From Climacium dendroides (taxonomy: Eukaryota; Streptophyta; Bryopsida; Hypnales; Climaciaceae): a stretch of 64,000 bases of DNA. The notes under the pieces were generated by a model. It was not told the origin of the DNA. It saw only the letters and a program-made list of their open reading frames with translations, and did not search any database. Of this stretch, positions 12,305 through 25,900 are shown piece after piece. Position 1 is the stretch's first letter. Every line of letters starts with the position of its first letter. The position numbers and the translations under genes are program-made. The stretch is taken from NCBI GenBank assembly GCA_950106755.1, contig OX467083.1:47568555-47632554 (forward strand), written 5' to 3'.

Positions 12305-12786
12305 CCTTTAGGAGTTAATTAATTATTTAGCAAAAATCTACTTAAACTACTTAGACTACTTAGACACTACGGTATTGAGTTTCAAACAAAATTATCTAGC
12401 TATATCTATTTTTAATATTGATAACTAATCTCCAAAAAAGACACAAAACAATTAAAAATGGCACACTATAATCACAAAAATATATATTTTTTATTATGAA
12501 TGTATAATACATTGTTCTTGCATTAGATGAAAATTGAGACCAATTGTAGATTCCCATAAAGATGTAATAGCAATTAGTACTATTCCTTAGAGTAATAGAC
12601 AAAACTATTAGAGCAATACATTCATATTTGAACTTACACTAATTTGATCGTTTTACAAATAGTGTGTCTTTGTTGAAATAGTGTCATGTCACATATTCGA
12701 AGAGGACAAATTTGAGAAGTAGATTCAAAAATATCATTGCTTAGGCATATCTACATCAAAATCTTGAACAATATAAATGGGATAAG

Positions 12787-13212
12787 TAGTAGTCTTTCTA
12801 AAAGCAATCCCACACCTTAATTCTTAGACAAGGTCTACATCTAAAACTATTAAGGATAGAATTACCCAACAATAAGTTACATAAAACCATTGGCAATGAT
12901 AACTATTAAAGTTGACTTTGTATGTTGTGGCCACCCAACAAAATAACACTAAACCATCACTATGTTCCATTCGGTATCTCCATTTCACTTCTTAGAAGGA
13001 GTCCCGCACTTCAAATCTTAAGGTTCACATTTAAAAACTTTAGAGGATGAAAAATACCTAGCGATAGGTAACACCGTGCTAGCATGAAACCTTTAAAAAG
13101 TGTCAACTTTTAAGGTTGACAGTACATGTTGTGATAGTAGAAACCCTATCCAATGAATTAACTCGTAAATGAATTATCCATGAAGCCATTATTATGTTCC
13201 ATTCCATGTCTC
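12787..13212. repeat. Diverged tandem repeat of about 215 bp upstream of eIF4G (right arm)
   Basis: Mirror copy of 10015-10440. The surrounding AT-rich DNA (12266-13261) has no coding features. Confidence 0.55.
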
Positions 13213-13261
13213 ATCAATTCCACATACCAAAGAAAGATAGACCTTAAACTCGTTTCGTTTT

Positions 13262-13984
13262 AACTCTTTGAGCGAGGCGCCTATGATTAGAACGCGTTTT
13301 GCACTTGGCACTCCGTTCTAATCACAACAATCCAACCAGCGCCCCGTCCGGTGGTCGGTCGGGGCGAACCCTAGGGGGCGGGGGAAAGGGAAGGAGGGCA
13401 GAGCCCGTTCTATTGGTTGCTCTCTCCCAAGCAGACTTAGAGTTACTTGCTTTGCTGCAGAGTTTTGTTTCACATCAACATTGACACCATCTCCGCCATC
13501 GCCGAATGCCGACGCACGCCTTGTGAATTCTCGGCGTTTGTTTCTCCCTCCTCTTCTCTTCTCCCTCCTCTCTATCTTCCCTTTCTCCTCTGCCCTCCAT
13601 CCTGGAACGTTGCGAAGACGTGATCGTTAGGGTTTGGTGCGGTGGACCGGAGAACCTCGGCGTTCTTATTTTCTCTCTCAGCTCGCTTTTCGCTATTGGC
13701 AGCATCCAGAGCGCGCCCGGGTGGAAGGACCACTGCACCGCTTCTTTTTTGGTAGTCGTTCGCTCAATTTTGGCAGAGGCGGAGACAACGCTCCCCTGTG
13801 CGGAGTCGAGGGTTCGGTCGGAATCGCGGGCCGCGGAGCTGTAGGGCCTGGTTCGTTTGAAATGTGTGCGAGAGAATTGGTGTAAGATTGGTCGGTGACG
13901 GAGGACGACGCACGCGTAGGCGTCAGTAGGCGGATCGGTAGATCCTTTTAAAGAAGCGCAAGGGAGGGACGAAAGCACTCATAT
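13262..13984 (+). promoter_or_regulatory. eIF4G promoter and 5' UTR region (right copy)
   Basis: AT-rich DNA changes sharply to GC-rich DNA near 13275. A long pyrimidine-rich tract (about 13540-13597) resembles the Y-patch or CT-rich leaders of plant housekeeping promoters. I see no convincing TATA box, so the transcription start is not placed. The start codon at 13985 is the first that opens the plant eIF4G N-terminus. The in-frame sequence just upstream gives no further eIF4G homology. Confidence 0.5.
13284..13324. other. 11-bp inverted repeat at the edge of the eIF4G promoter (right)
   Basis: TGATTAGAACG (13284-13294) and its perfect reverse complement CGTTCTAATCA (13314-13324) flank a 19-bp loop. 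It sits exactly where AT-rich DNA turns GC-rich. It could be a dyad binding site or the footprint of a small excised element. Confidence 0.6.
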
Positions 13985-16900
13985 ATGTCCCATTACCAAG
14001 GCAAGGGAGACCGGAGCGAGTCACAGCTGAAAAAGGCTGGGAGAGCGGGCGGTGGCGCTGGACATTCACGAGCCGGTGGCGGTCAATCGATTCCTTTGAA
14101 GGGCGGAGGGCCCAGCCCCTTCAACAGCGCGCCCGCTGGTGCGGGGCCGCCGCAGCCGTCTCCCTCTGTTGCATCCGCCGCTCGCCCCACTGCCGTGGCC
14201 GCTTCCACCAACCGCGGGTAAGCTTTCCTGCATGGGTTTGATTGATTGCCGTGGCCCGTGGTTCCTCTTGCGCGCGCGCGCGTTCGTTGGAGTGATCGCG
14301 GGGCCTTGCGATCAGGTTTCTTTTGGGTTGAATCGAGTGATGGCCTTTGGTTTGCTGTAGAATCGTCGTTTGTTCTGGTGATTAGGGTTCCTCCGGAGCC
14401 CGCGGCGTGCACCCGTCGGGAGCTTGCGCGTCTTGCGCTGTAGTCTGGGAGTCGCCCTCTCTCCGTGCCGTTCACCGACAATCCCAGGGTTTCGAAGGTT
14501 TCCGGGGGCGAGTGTTCGGGTGGAGGGAAACCTCACTTCCGCTCTGTTACGAGGGAAACGTAAACACAGTGAATTGCATGCGAGCGTCGATTTAGGGTAT
14601 GCATGCCGGGGGAACGGGGCTTGAGCGTATCTTTAGTAGGAAAGGAACAGCTTCGATCCTCTCCCTTCGTCCTGCGATGGCAGAAGGAATCCGCTGACCT
14701 GGGGGGAGGGGCGAACGGGTATTTGCGCGTCGCCGGAAGCCGTGGAGCATGGGTCCAGCGCTTGGAAAGCTGCACTATCGTATACCCGAGAAGTGTCCGC
14801 TGGAGCGGCATCGTCGTCTTAGACTTTTGCTTGGAAGAACTTAGGGTTGGCATCGCACTTGGGCGTTTCTCCCCCTGGTTCTTCGCTCCTCGTGACTCCC
14901 GGTGGCGGTCGACTTTTTGGCCGTTCGTGGAGACTCTGGAAACTGCCTAGGTGGTGACGGCGCCGAGAAATTCTAGTTGGTTTCCAGTGCTCTAGGGCGA
15001 AACTGTCGTTACTCGTTAGGCGATGCCAGGGAGGTTCGTTTCTTGTAGGGTCCTGCATGCCACCGGTGCCTCTGATTTGAAATCGTATGCGATGGAGATC
15101 CGTTCGTCCGGGCGGGTGATCTGTGAGGGAGTAGTGTCCACCAACGGAAAGGGAGATTTCCGTGGAGCACTGTTGGGGCGTTTCCCTGACCGGACTGCTG
15201 TATGTTTTGGAGTCCGTGTTCGCCCCTTGGATCCGTGTTTGGACCTGTGTTGTGGTCCACTTGGAATGTGTCCTCACGTGTCATGTTTTGATTTGTGCCA
15301 GTGGAAAGCGTGCAAATGGACCTTCTGCCTCCGGAAGAGGCGCAGGGCCTCCGGAGCACGGTGTCAACAACAAAGTGCAGCAGCTGGTCCCACCGCAGCA
15401 CCACAACCAGCAGCAGCAAGGTGAGCGGTCTCTTGCTTGATGCATGCATGTGTGGGTTCTCCTGGCAGAGCCTACGGTCCGTTGAGCCGGGTGCGTTGCG
15501 GCGCCTTGGCTCCACGCGATCTTTGAGTCTCGGCGTCTGTGTCGATTCGTACGGAGGGCATTGGATTTGGAATGAGAAGTTCTGATGCCATACAGCAGCT
15601 GACGTTGTTTTGGATCCCGGCAACAGTGGTGCGTCAAGGTGCGGGATCTGCAGACCCAAACCAACACTCGCAGATGGGGGGTCCCCAGCTGATTTCAGAC
15701 TTGAAGGTCACAATGCCTGGTAGAACGTCTGGCAACGCAGGTTCTGGAGCTCCGGGCGTTTCCAAGCAACCTCCGACTAGTAAACCGCCTGCTCCTCCGA
15801 CGGGCCTGGCCGCTGGCTCGGAAGCTGACACGCCCTCCTGTAAGTCGTCGTTGTCATTTTTTGGGGTGTTTGATTTGTGGAGTAATCGTCTGCATCCGCG
15901 CCACAGCGATTTTGACCGTTTGAGAGAGGCTTGCTGTTGGTTTTGTTGTGCAGCTGCAGCCCCTCCAGCTTCGCAATCGTCGCAGAATGCTTTTCCTTTG
16001 CAGTTCGGGAGTTTTGAGCCCAGCTTTGGTGTCGTTTCGATGAATGGGAAAGCTTCGGCAACTCCAGTATGCAAAGCGTTTTAATCCACCCCCTTTTCTT
16101 TCACTTGCTGGCCTTTGTCAATGTCGGGTTTTGCGTCAACTAGGGGAGGGGTGTTGGCCGAATGTTGTCATTGATGGAAATGGGTGGTCTATTACACCTA
16201 GCCTTGCTCGGACGTTGCTGTGATTTACTTGTGGTCCCAGTGTACCCAGCTTCTGGTCGGTATTAGCTCGAAGATTTGGTGTCATCGATGTCGTTTCGAC
16301 ATGATTGCGTGCATGGGTGTTGAGAAAATGCACTTGTGTTTGTGTTTGTGTGCATAGTATCCATTACGTACGAATTCCGCTCCACCGAATCTGGACGAGC
16401 AAAAGCGCGAACAGGTGAGTGTGGTGGCACTTCCTGTTTGTTTTTGGTATTGTAGATTGTGCGTTGCTGGCAGGAGTTCCGTGGTGGATTTTGAAACGAG
16501 TGGTAATGATCTTTGGCTTGTTGTGAGCTCAGGCACGTTTTGAGCGACCGTTGCCGAGAACGCCGGTGTTGGCATCCGGGCCGCAGCAGAATGCGCAGGT
16601 AGTTCGGGCGCTTGTGCCTGGGTCGGTTTGACCTCCTGAGTGGGTTCTCTGGGGAGATGGCTTGTGCACGCTGTTGCCAGCCTGAATGTGTGCGGCCGTT
16701 TGCTCGTGTCGGACGAATGCGTTGTGTGTGAGATGGGGGTATTCTATTTTGGATAGTGCTCGACCGAGCCTGAATGTCTGCATGACTGTGTCTTTATCCC
16801 GGATTGTATTAAACGGGATTCGCCGGTGGCTTTTGGGCAAGGGTGGTCATTGTGTGGAGTGTTTTTGAAGTTGGGGGTCGATAATTGCGCATTGACACGA

Positions 16901-19900
16901 TGTTCTTTTCTTCTTACGTTTGTTGTGTTGAATTGGAAATTGGGGGTTTGGGGGGGGGTCGTGTTTGGTGCTAACTTGTGTTGCTTGCCATGACGGTGAC
17001 AGGTTGGTGTAAGAAATGTGGTTGGTGCTAGTGACCAACAACCTGCAGCAGCGATGGTGCCCCATTTGCAAGGGGGTGTGGGTTCTCAAGGGCTAGCACC
17101 GATGGGAACCACGGCTCAAGCTCATCCTCCCCAGCAATTAGGGCAGGCTTCCCAGTATTCGCAGCATCCCCAGCCCAACAACCTGCACATGCCAGGTTCA
17201 CATATGCTGCAGGTATTGCCAGAAGCCCTCTTGAATGTTTCGCGTAGTTGAATCGCCGCTCTGTCTGGTTCGTAGAAGAGGTCGGAGTCGGGGTTTTAGG
17301 TTCGAAGTCGATGGCAGCCGATGGAAGTGCGGAGAGGGGTTGGCCTTTTCTTTTTCTCGTCGATTTGTCGAATTAGTTTACTTTAGGCGTTGTGAAATCG
17401 GAGGACCTAAACCCATTAAAGGCACTGTTGTCTACTAACTTCTGAAAGCAAGTGATTTCCTCGGTCGGAAACAAAGCCTTTCGAATCTTCTAGGCCGAGC
17501 CGAGAATGCATGGGGACCTGGATGGTGTGTGTATGCGGTCCGGTAGTTTTCGTCACGAGTAGGGTCTTGATTGCGTCGACGTTTTAACAGTGTGGTGTGA
17601 GCACTCCTTCTCAGATTACCCAAATGCAACAGCAGCAGCAGCAGCAGCAGCACGCCCTGGCGCATCAACACCAGCACCAACAGCAGCAGCATCAACAGCA
17701 GCAGCATCAACAGCAACAGCAGCATCACCATCATCAACAGCAGCAGCAGCAGCAGCAGCTGCAACAACAGCAGCAGCAGACGATGCCGCAGCAGCAGGGA
17801 ATGGTGCCGGAAAGGCTCAACCAAGTCATGAAGTATCCGCCACCACCTATGATGGGGGGCCCCCATCACAATTTACAAATGCTAGGTACTCCCATTGGTA
17901 GCCAGTTGGCTAATCCGTTGTCTGCGCAAGCTATGCCTCCAATGGCGCATCAGCTAGGACCCAATATGGGTGGCCAGATCCCCGGGGGTATGTCCGTACC
18001 CTATGGGGCTCCTCCTCCCGCCACTCAGTTTATGACACAAAGGCCAAAGAGCAGGGCCATAAAAATCGTGGATCCACACACTCACGAGGAACTGAAACTG
18101 GATTCAGTAAAGAAGGAGAGTGTGGAGATTGTGGCTCCATCTGGTCTGGGGAATGCAGGTAGGGTTTCTAGCAATAGTCTGATTCGCCCCGTGGGATTCA
18201 GCCCCCCACCTCCCATGGGTTATTATCTTCAGCCTGGCCCCGTGTACCAGCAGCCCGGGCTTACGAAGGCGGGTTTTTCCGGCGCGCCTATTTCTAGCTC
18301 TCCTTCTGTGAGGTACAACTTCACTCCCCCCCATCCTGGGCCAAGTGTGACTTTTAGTCACCCGGGAAGCGGTCCAGTGCCACCTGTTCCGAAAGTTTCC
18401 CCTCCACTGGGGTCCGTGGCTCCGCTCGGGTCTGCCACTCCAGGCCCCGGCCCTGTTGAGATGTTGAGCGCGCCTCCCGTGGCTGGGGTGGCGGTGGGGA
18501 CGCCTTCTGTTCCGGTTCCAGTTTCGGGTATTCCTGCTCCACCTGTGATTGCCAACCCTAGAGCCAATCCACCTCCGCTGGGGCTGAACCCTCCGATCAT
18601 CCCGAACGGGAGGCCACCCAGCTTGAGCGTGCCTCCCGTTTCCCCTCCCGCGCCGCTGACCCCGAGCTCTGTGCTTCCCTCACCGAATTCGTTGCATGTA
18701 ATTACGTTTGGTGACATGGAAGCATCGGGTTCCGCCCCGGTCGCCGCCAGTGAAGCCAGTAGCGAAGGGTCACTGAATGGTGCGAATGGGCATGCGTCGG
18801 CAGGAGTAGATTCTACAGGTGCCAGTGTTGGTCCCTCCCATGCTGGCGTAGTAGGCAGCCTAACCTCGCCGGGGTCTTCCGCCCCTGTGATGAATCGGTC
18901 CAGTGTGACTGTCATTCCTCCTAAGCAGGTAACGGGTTCTTCCAATGCCAGTGGTGTCAGTCCGAGAGTTGTGACTCCTCCTGGCACAGGCGGTGCAGGA
19001 ACTTTTGGCGAGAAAGTGAAAGTGGAAGCTGCAAAGCCGACCGGTAATTCGAACTTGAGGAAGAATAGCAAGAAGGAAAGGCAACGGCAGCAGCAGCAGC
19101 AGCAGCAACAAGCCCATCCAGCAAGTTATCAAGGCTTTGAAAGTGAGAAGAATGCAGACCAGGTGGTTGCCGCGGGTGGGTCGAACCCGATGGACAAGAC
19201 TCACTTGGCAGGTTCAGGTGTTCCCGGCAGCCACAAACCAGGCTTGCAAAGGACTCAATCTGGAGCGCATGGCAGCAGTGCTGTGTATGCGCCCGTGAGG
19301 AAGGCGGAAGAGTCGAAGCCAGGCAGTACGAAAGCTGGTAGCAAACTGTCTCATCCAGGTATGCATGGGTTCCGTGAGGGCCGTGGCGTGATTCCAGGTC
19401 GAGTGCATGTGGATGTTTGGGACTTGGGTCACGTGGAGTCTGTTTTTTCTTTCACCTTTGACGCGCACAGGGCCCTTGGCGACGCCGTAGAATGATTTTG
19501 TGTGCAGTTTTGTTTTGGGGGGTCCTCACACCTAGTCGTCGTTTCTCAGATCCGAGCTCGGAGAACGCGTCGTCTGAAGCGACTGGAGTGATTGGTGCAG
19601 CCAAAGAGGAGAACGAGTTCGGTGCTGTGCAGAGCCTCCCAGGCCGCGGAAAGGAAGGAAGGTCTTTGGAGTCGGACAGCTCTTTGAAAACAGATACTTC
19701 CGTGGTGATTTCAGAGGGGTCCTCTGGATCGACTGGTCTTTCTCCCTTGCTTGCGAAGGACGAACCCGCAGAGCCCGCGGCAGAAGAGCGGAGGGCTTCG
19801 GAAGAGGTCGTTGCGGAAGACGTAAGCCTCTCTGTGAAGCCGACTTCAGCCAGGTCGAGCCTTGGACATGAGGCCGAGGATGTCGAGGTGGAGTGTGACA

Positions 19901-22900
19901 CCGTTCCATCGGATCCAAAACCTTGGAAGGCCGTGCCGGTTCACGACAGGGAAGTCTCGAGGGAGCCCGAATCTACCGTGTCTGAGATTGTTGAGAAGAA
20001 TGCCGAGGTTGTTGAGCCGGTCAGTCTCCGAGCGTCGGAGTCTGGGGATGACGCAGCAGCCGACAGAACCGTGGAAGGCGCGGCTTTTCCTGTTTCGGGC
20101 GTAGAGGGAGAGCCATCCATGGTCGAAGACACCCGCGCAGTGACAGAGTCGCTGGAGTCGCTGACTCCGGTACCCGAGGGGCACACAGCAGGTGGTGTCA
20201 GTAAGGAATCTGTAGGGATCGAGGCAGCGGCAGTGGAGGAATCCAGTGTCTCGTCCGCCGATGCGCATGCAGTGGAGGTGGCTGACGCGTCGGAGGAACC
20301 GACTGTCCGGAGCGATCCTTCCCCTGGATTGGTTCTTGGAAGTCCTTCGCATCCGGCCTTGGACGCGTCTGCGTCCGAGGACAAGCGCGTGTTTCCGCCC
20401 GAGGAGTCTGCGGCTGTTCCGTCTGTCTCCGGCGAGGAGTTTCCGAAGGCTGTGGAGTTTGTTTCGGCGGAGAATGGTTCGCAGTCCGACTCTTCGACGG
20501 CTGGATTACTGGACCAGGAGGGTCCCAGCGTTGTCGATTTATCGGTCCCGGTGGAGAGCGCAGTGGTTTCGATTGAAAAGGAGGAGGTGACAGTGAGACC
20601 GTTGGAACACGCGGAATCCACTGCCAGCAATTCTTATAAATCTGAGGCGAACACTACGTCCGTGGTCTCCGAATCGGAATCCGACGTGGAGATTCCTTCC
20701 TTGTTGAGCAGCACTTCTGGCATTTCGACTACGGAAGTGAGCGAGGTTGTGCAGACGTTGGAGAGCGAAACGGATGCAGTGGAAGCTCGAATCGTCGGGA
20801 ACCCGAATTCTGGTCAGGAGGGTGTGAAAGTGGTGAGCAACAAGAAGAAGAAGAAGAAGGAGTTTCTTGCGCGAGCCGATGCCGCGGGCAACACGGCCGA
20901 CCTGTACAACGCGTACAAGGTTCCCGAAGAGAAGAAGTCCGTGGAGGTGAAGCGAACGGAGGTCTCTGGGATGGGTTCTTCGGGCAGCGATGCGAGGGAC
21001 CCTGTTGCGACACTGGACAAGTCTTTACCGAAGGAGGTGGATGACTGGGAAGATGCTGCGGAGCTGCCAACGCCAAGTATATCGGTTGTTCATCCCGTGG
21101 ATGGCGGTGATCGAAAATACACCCGTGATTTTCTAATCACCTTCAGGGACCAGAATAGGGAGTTTCCTGTAAGCTTCGAAATCCGGCACGATATCGCGGA
21201 ACTGTTGCTCTTGGACCGGGACCGATTGGAAGGCCTGACGAGCCCTGCGCGGAATCTGGACCGGCAGGCCAGTGGCGGGGGACAACGAGGAGACCGGAGA
21301 GGAGGCGGCATGCAGCAGGGAGCCGAGGAGGATCGTTGGGTCAGACAACCGGGTCTGGTTCCTTCCCCGGGAAGGAACCAGCCTGGGGATGCGCGCATGG
21401 ACATGTCCATGCAAGGTGGTTTCCGTCCCGGTCAGGGCATGCAACCGGGTTTGATCACCCAGGTGCCGCAGCAATGGCCTGGCCAAATGAGCCAAGGTGG
21501 ATTTCCTGGTTTGATTCCACGGGGTCCCGGCAACGCGCCGCTGCCCCATTTCATGACGCCGGGTCCTCCTGGTCGCAGCCCGAACGGTGTGGATGGGGAT
21601 CGGTGGCTCCGACAACCCATGGTCGGCGGAAAGGGTCCCGGTCTGATTCCGTCCCCGCGAACTCCTCTCCCTGCCATTCACAAGGCGGAGAATAGGTACG
21701 AGGTGGGTAAGGTGTCCGACGAGGAGCAAGCGAAGCAGAGGCTGGTCAAGGGGATCTTGAACAAGCTGACGCCGCAGAATTTCGACAAACTGTTCGTTCA
21801 GGTTCAGGAAGCGAACATCGACTCCGCCACGACGCTGACGGGCGTGATATCGCAGATTTTCGACAAAGCGCTGATGGAACCGACGTTTTGTGAGATGTAT
21901 GCGCAGTTCTGCGTGAAGCTTGCTGCTGACTTGCCGGAGTTCACGGAGAACGACGAGAAGATCACTTTCAAGCGCGTTTTGTTGAACAAGTGCCAGGAGG
22001 AATTTGAGCGGGGGGAAAGGGAACAAGAGGAAGCGGAGAAGGATGAGGAAGAGCACGTGGAAGTGAAGATGACAGCGGAAGAGCGGGAGGATAAACGTCT
22101 GAAGGCGCGGAGGCGGATGTTAGGAAACATCCGTTTCATCGGTGAGCTTTACAAGAAGAGCATGCTGACGGAGAGGATCATGCACGAATGCATCAAGAAG
22201 TTGCTGGGTGAATACCAGAATCCCGACGAGGAAGATGTGGAGGCGTTGTGCAAGTTGATGAGCACCATCGGGCGGATCATCGATCATCCGAAAGCTAAAG
22301 TGCACATCGATGCCTACTTCCGGCGGATGGAATCCTTGTCGAACAACATGAAGCTTTCGTCCCGTCTGCGATTTATGTTGAAGGATTGCATCGAACTTCG
22401 TAGAAACGACTGGCAGGAGAGAAGGAAGGTGGACGGTCCGAAGAAGATCGACGAGGTGCACCGAGATGCCGTCCAAGAACGGCAGCAAGCTGCGCGTGGG
22501 GCGGATCGCTTGGGACGCGGCCCCAGCATGGGGGGAGGGTCGTCTCGGGGAAGGATGGGAGCCGGTCCCGAGTTTGGCATGCGAGGTCCTCCATCTCCGA
22601 TGTATTCTCCCGGTCCGATGGGAGCCGGTAAGCCTCCGATGCCTCTGGGATTGTTTCTTCCGATGATCTTGACGCATGTTGCACTGGATAGCTTTCCGCC
22701 GATCGTTCTGTTGCCTTTTTGCATTTGGGAAACTATGCTGTCGGATGGTTAAATGGGAAGGTTCGGAACTGGACGTGGTGTTGCGTAGTCGGTTTGAATG
22801 TGTTGGCGAGATCTTCGGATTACGGTCGTCCTTTCCGTGCGTCCCGATCTGTTGCAAGCATGTGATTGGAATTCGATGTAGACGTTCTAGGAACGGTTCT

Positions 22901-25900
22901 ATCTGGGGGCTCGTGTTATCCACGTTTTGGAGCCCTGCACGTGGTCTTTCTTTGTCGGTCGTGTCGTGTGGAGTGAAGCAACCCTTAGCAAAGCAGAATG
23001 GAGTGACGTTGTGCGAATGTTTGGTGTGCAGGACCACCAATGAATAGTATGCGAAGGGCGCCTTCTCCTCAAGCGGGGATGCGCGGTGGGGGTAGTTTCG
23101 TCCAGGACGTGAGGATGGAGGATCGATCGCTTTTGATGGATGTTCGACCGGTGCCAATGCCGCTGTCTCAAAGAGGTGGTGACGAAGGCAGCATCACTCT
23201 GGGTCCCCAAGGCGGACTGGGTCGGGTGGGTGTACGACAGCAGCCGTTGAGCAGCGGGCGGAGTGCGCTGTCGGATGCGGCGCCCATGATGTCGGGCGCG
23301 GAGATGCGTCGGCTGAGTTCGGGCCCTGTCTTGGGTTTCGGTCAAGAGAGATCGCATTTCGGGGGCGAACTTCCGATGCGACCGTCTAGCGCAGAGAGGC
23401 CTCGATCGGCGGAGAGGCCGCTCCTGGACAGACCGATGGCAGCCGACCGGGTGAGCCCGGGTGTGCGAGACTTGCGAAGCACGCCGGAACAGCAGAGAGT
23501 GGCTGATCGGTCTACCGCATCGACTGCGTCTCCCAGCAGTTATCAGGCGCTGCGAAACGAGTCGACGCCACCTTTGGTGTCCCCTCGTCCATCCACCGCC
23601 CCGCCCCTTTTGAGCGGAGACGAGCTTAGGAAGAAGTGGAAATCGACTTTAAATGAATACTACAGGTGAGGTGTTTGTTGGGGACAGTGTGTGCGGACTA
23701 GCCACTTGGTTTAGGAATATGGAGGGGTTTGGGAGAGGAACCCATTTGGGGTCGGCGATGATGAGAGCTGTTTGAGGTATCGTCTTTGGTAGAAGTGGTC
23801 TGTGTCTGTTGCGTGATCGTGTTTTGCAGACCCGGACGCACAGCTGTTGAGTGCTTCCTCTGGCACTCACCAGGATAGCGAAGTCAGTGGGACGATTTTG
23901 AATATTGTAATGGGTGAAATGTTCGTCTGGGTCGTGGGTATTGAAAAGGCGTGTTGAACTGGGGGTCCTGCAGTGTGACGGACTTGAAGGAAGCCGCACT
24001 GTGCGTGGAGGAGCTGGGTGGTTCCAACCACCACTCTGATATGGTGTGCGCGTGGGTGTCGGAGTCTCTTGAGAAGAAAGACAGGGAAAGAGACCTGCTT
24101 GTAAAGTTACTTGTACATCTGCACAGAAACGAGCCTCCTCTTTTGTCTCACGATCAGCTGGAGAAGGGGTGCGATTTTTTCCTGGGTCGCTTGTGGATAG
24201 CCCTCTCGCTTTGTTTTCCATGGGTGCTTATTCGATTTGTATGCTTGATGATGTTGATTTGAGACGCGTGATCTGGATGTGACGTTGCCGTTGCCTTTTC
24301 CTGTTTGGGGCGCAGGATGGAACGTTTGCTGTCAAGATTCGTAGACACAGTAGTGGACGTCCCCAAGGCTCCCGAATTTTTGGGATTCGTGTTAGGTAGA
24401 TTAGTTTCGGTTGGGGTATTTACTTTATTGGAAGTAGGCAACTTATTAGAAGCGGCTGGTGAAAGTCCCGGAGAAGTTCGGGAGGAGGGGCTTGCGTTGC
24501 GCATTGTAGGCTCCGTGCTGGACACGTACCGGAAAGAGAAGGGCGAAGAGCAGATGTTGGGCGCTTACAAGAGTTCCGGTCTGGACGTGGAGAACTTTGT
24601 GTCCCCTTCGGAGAAGAACCGGAGTGCGACGCTTGAGGCGTTTCTGACGACGAAGAACTTGCAGAAGCTGCATCCGGTGGGATAAACGCTGCCCCTGTTT
24701 GTCGCAAACACCTGGTTTGTCTTTACTTTGGGACAGCGAGGGGTGGTAGAGTAGGGCCATGTTTTGTTTGATGAGGGCCGCGGTGTTAGTAAGTGAACGA
24801 GTGATCTGGTTGCTTCCGTCTTGGAGACCATGGAGCTGATCTTTTCACTCCTTGTTTTTTACCAGATGTTACCTGTAGAGACTCACGTTAGAGACTCGCT
24901 TGACAGGAAAGAGCCCATACTGGATCTTGTGAAGTGGATCGAGGTAATTGGACTGGACCCACCCTCTTTCGTTTGGTATCGGAGTTGCCGAGTCGTGCAG
25001 AGTGTCGTAGACGATTATTCGGGGAGTAGTCATTGGTCGTTTGGTCTGTGTTTGTGGATTTTCAGCAGTTGCATACTGTGAGCACCTTGCAAGAGCCAGA
25101 TCTGAGTCATGTAGTGAGGTGACGGTGGAGCGGGGTGTTTGCTCATTCCTTTTGTATTGTTTTGTTTTCCTGTCAGAAAAATGTCCCTAGCGGGTCGTGG
25201 GACCCTTCGTTCTTAAGAATGATCATGACGCAAGTTTTGAGACATGCGGTGGCGGAGCCCCTCTCAGCTGATTTTACGGTACGTGGTCGAGTTTCTGTTT
25301 CGTCGGCGGGGTTGGTCTTGTGCCTGTGTTTTGTGTTGCAAGCTGCAGGGGGTTATTAGAAATGCACGAGGGTCGAGAGTGAGTGACTGAGGGTTTCCAC
25401 TTTGGCACGTGAATGCCAAGATTCAGTTTTTTTTTTTTTTTTTTAGTGTTTGTCAGCGGTCGGTCGTACTTTGAGGGCTGTAAGCTGCGTGTGCGTTTTC
25501 TCTTGGGAGTTTAGTATTGCGGTCCGGGTGGAACGAAGGGGTGCAATGCGGTGCTGGAGTACGGATCTGCAGGACGATCTAGTCATACTGTTGTGCACGC
25601 TTTGACTTGGCGCTACATGGTGGTCGATCTGATTGTGTTGTTGTTGGTTTGTTGTCCCGCAGCAATCTAGTGTGAAGGTGGACACGAAGACCTATGCGCC
25701 CCTGTTGAAGAAGTGCGCTTCTGGGCAGGGTAAAGCATCTCCGGCCAATCAACTGCAATGTGAGATTCCTCTGCCTTTTGGCTTCCTTGGGTTTAGTGTT
25801 TTCGTGGGGGCGAGTTGAATGAGCGGGGTTGTCCAGTGTCACTGTCTGCACCCGGGATCGGATCGCAGGAGGGCCGAACCAGTCCTTTGCAGCAGTTGGA

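Larger units (their letters stand above)
12266..23226. repeat. Right arm of giant inverted repeat
   Basis: This is the mirror image of 1-10961. The arm boundary at 23226 is set only by the start of the window, so the true outer edge is unknown and may lie further into or past the eIF4G gene. Simple-sequence tracts that normally change length quickly, such as the CAG/CAA/CAC run at 17624-17800 and the G-run in intron 6 near 16950, have the same length in both arms. That points to a very young duplication, ongoing gene conversion, or an assembly duplicate. Confidence 0.97.

Noticed and set aside
19359..19549. Continuation of the exon 8 frame to a stop at 19495
   Set aside because: The stop lies in an intron: CCAG|gtatgc and tttctcag|ATCC restore a single eIF4G frame in phase.
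19941..20630. Long antisense Ser/Thr-rich frame of 229 codons (mirror 2597-3286)
   Set aside because: It is the reverse reading of GC-rich eIF4G exon 9, which has strong family evidence on the other strand.
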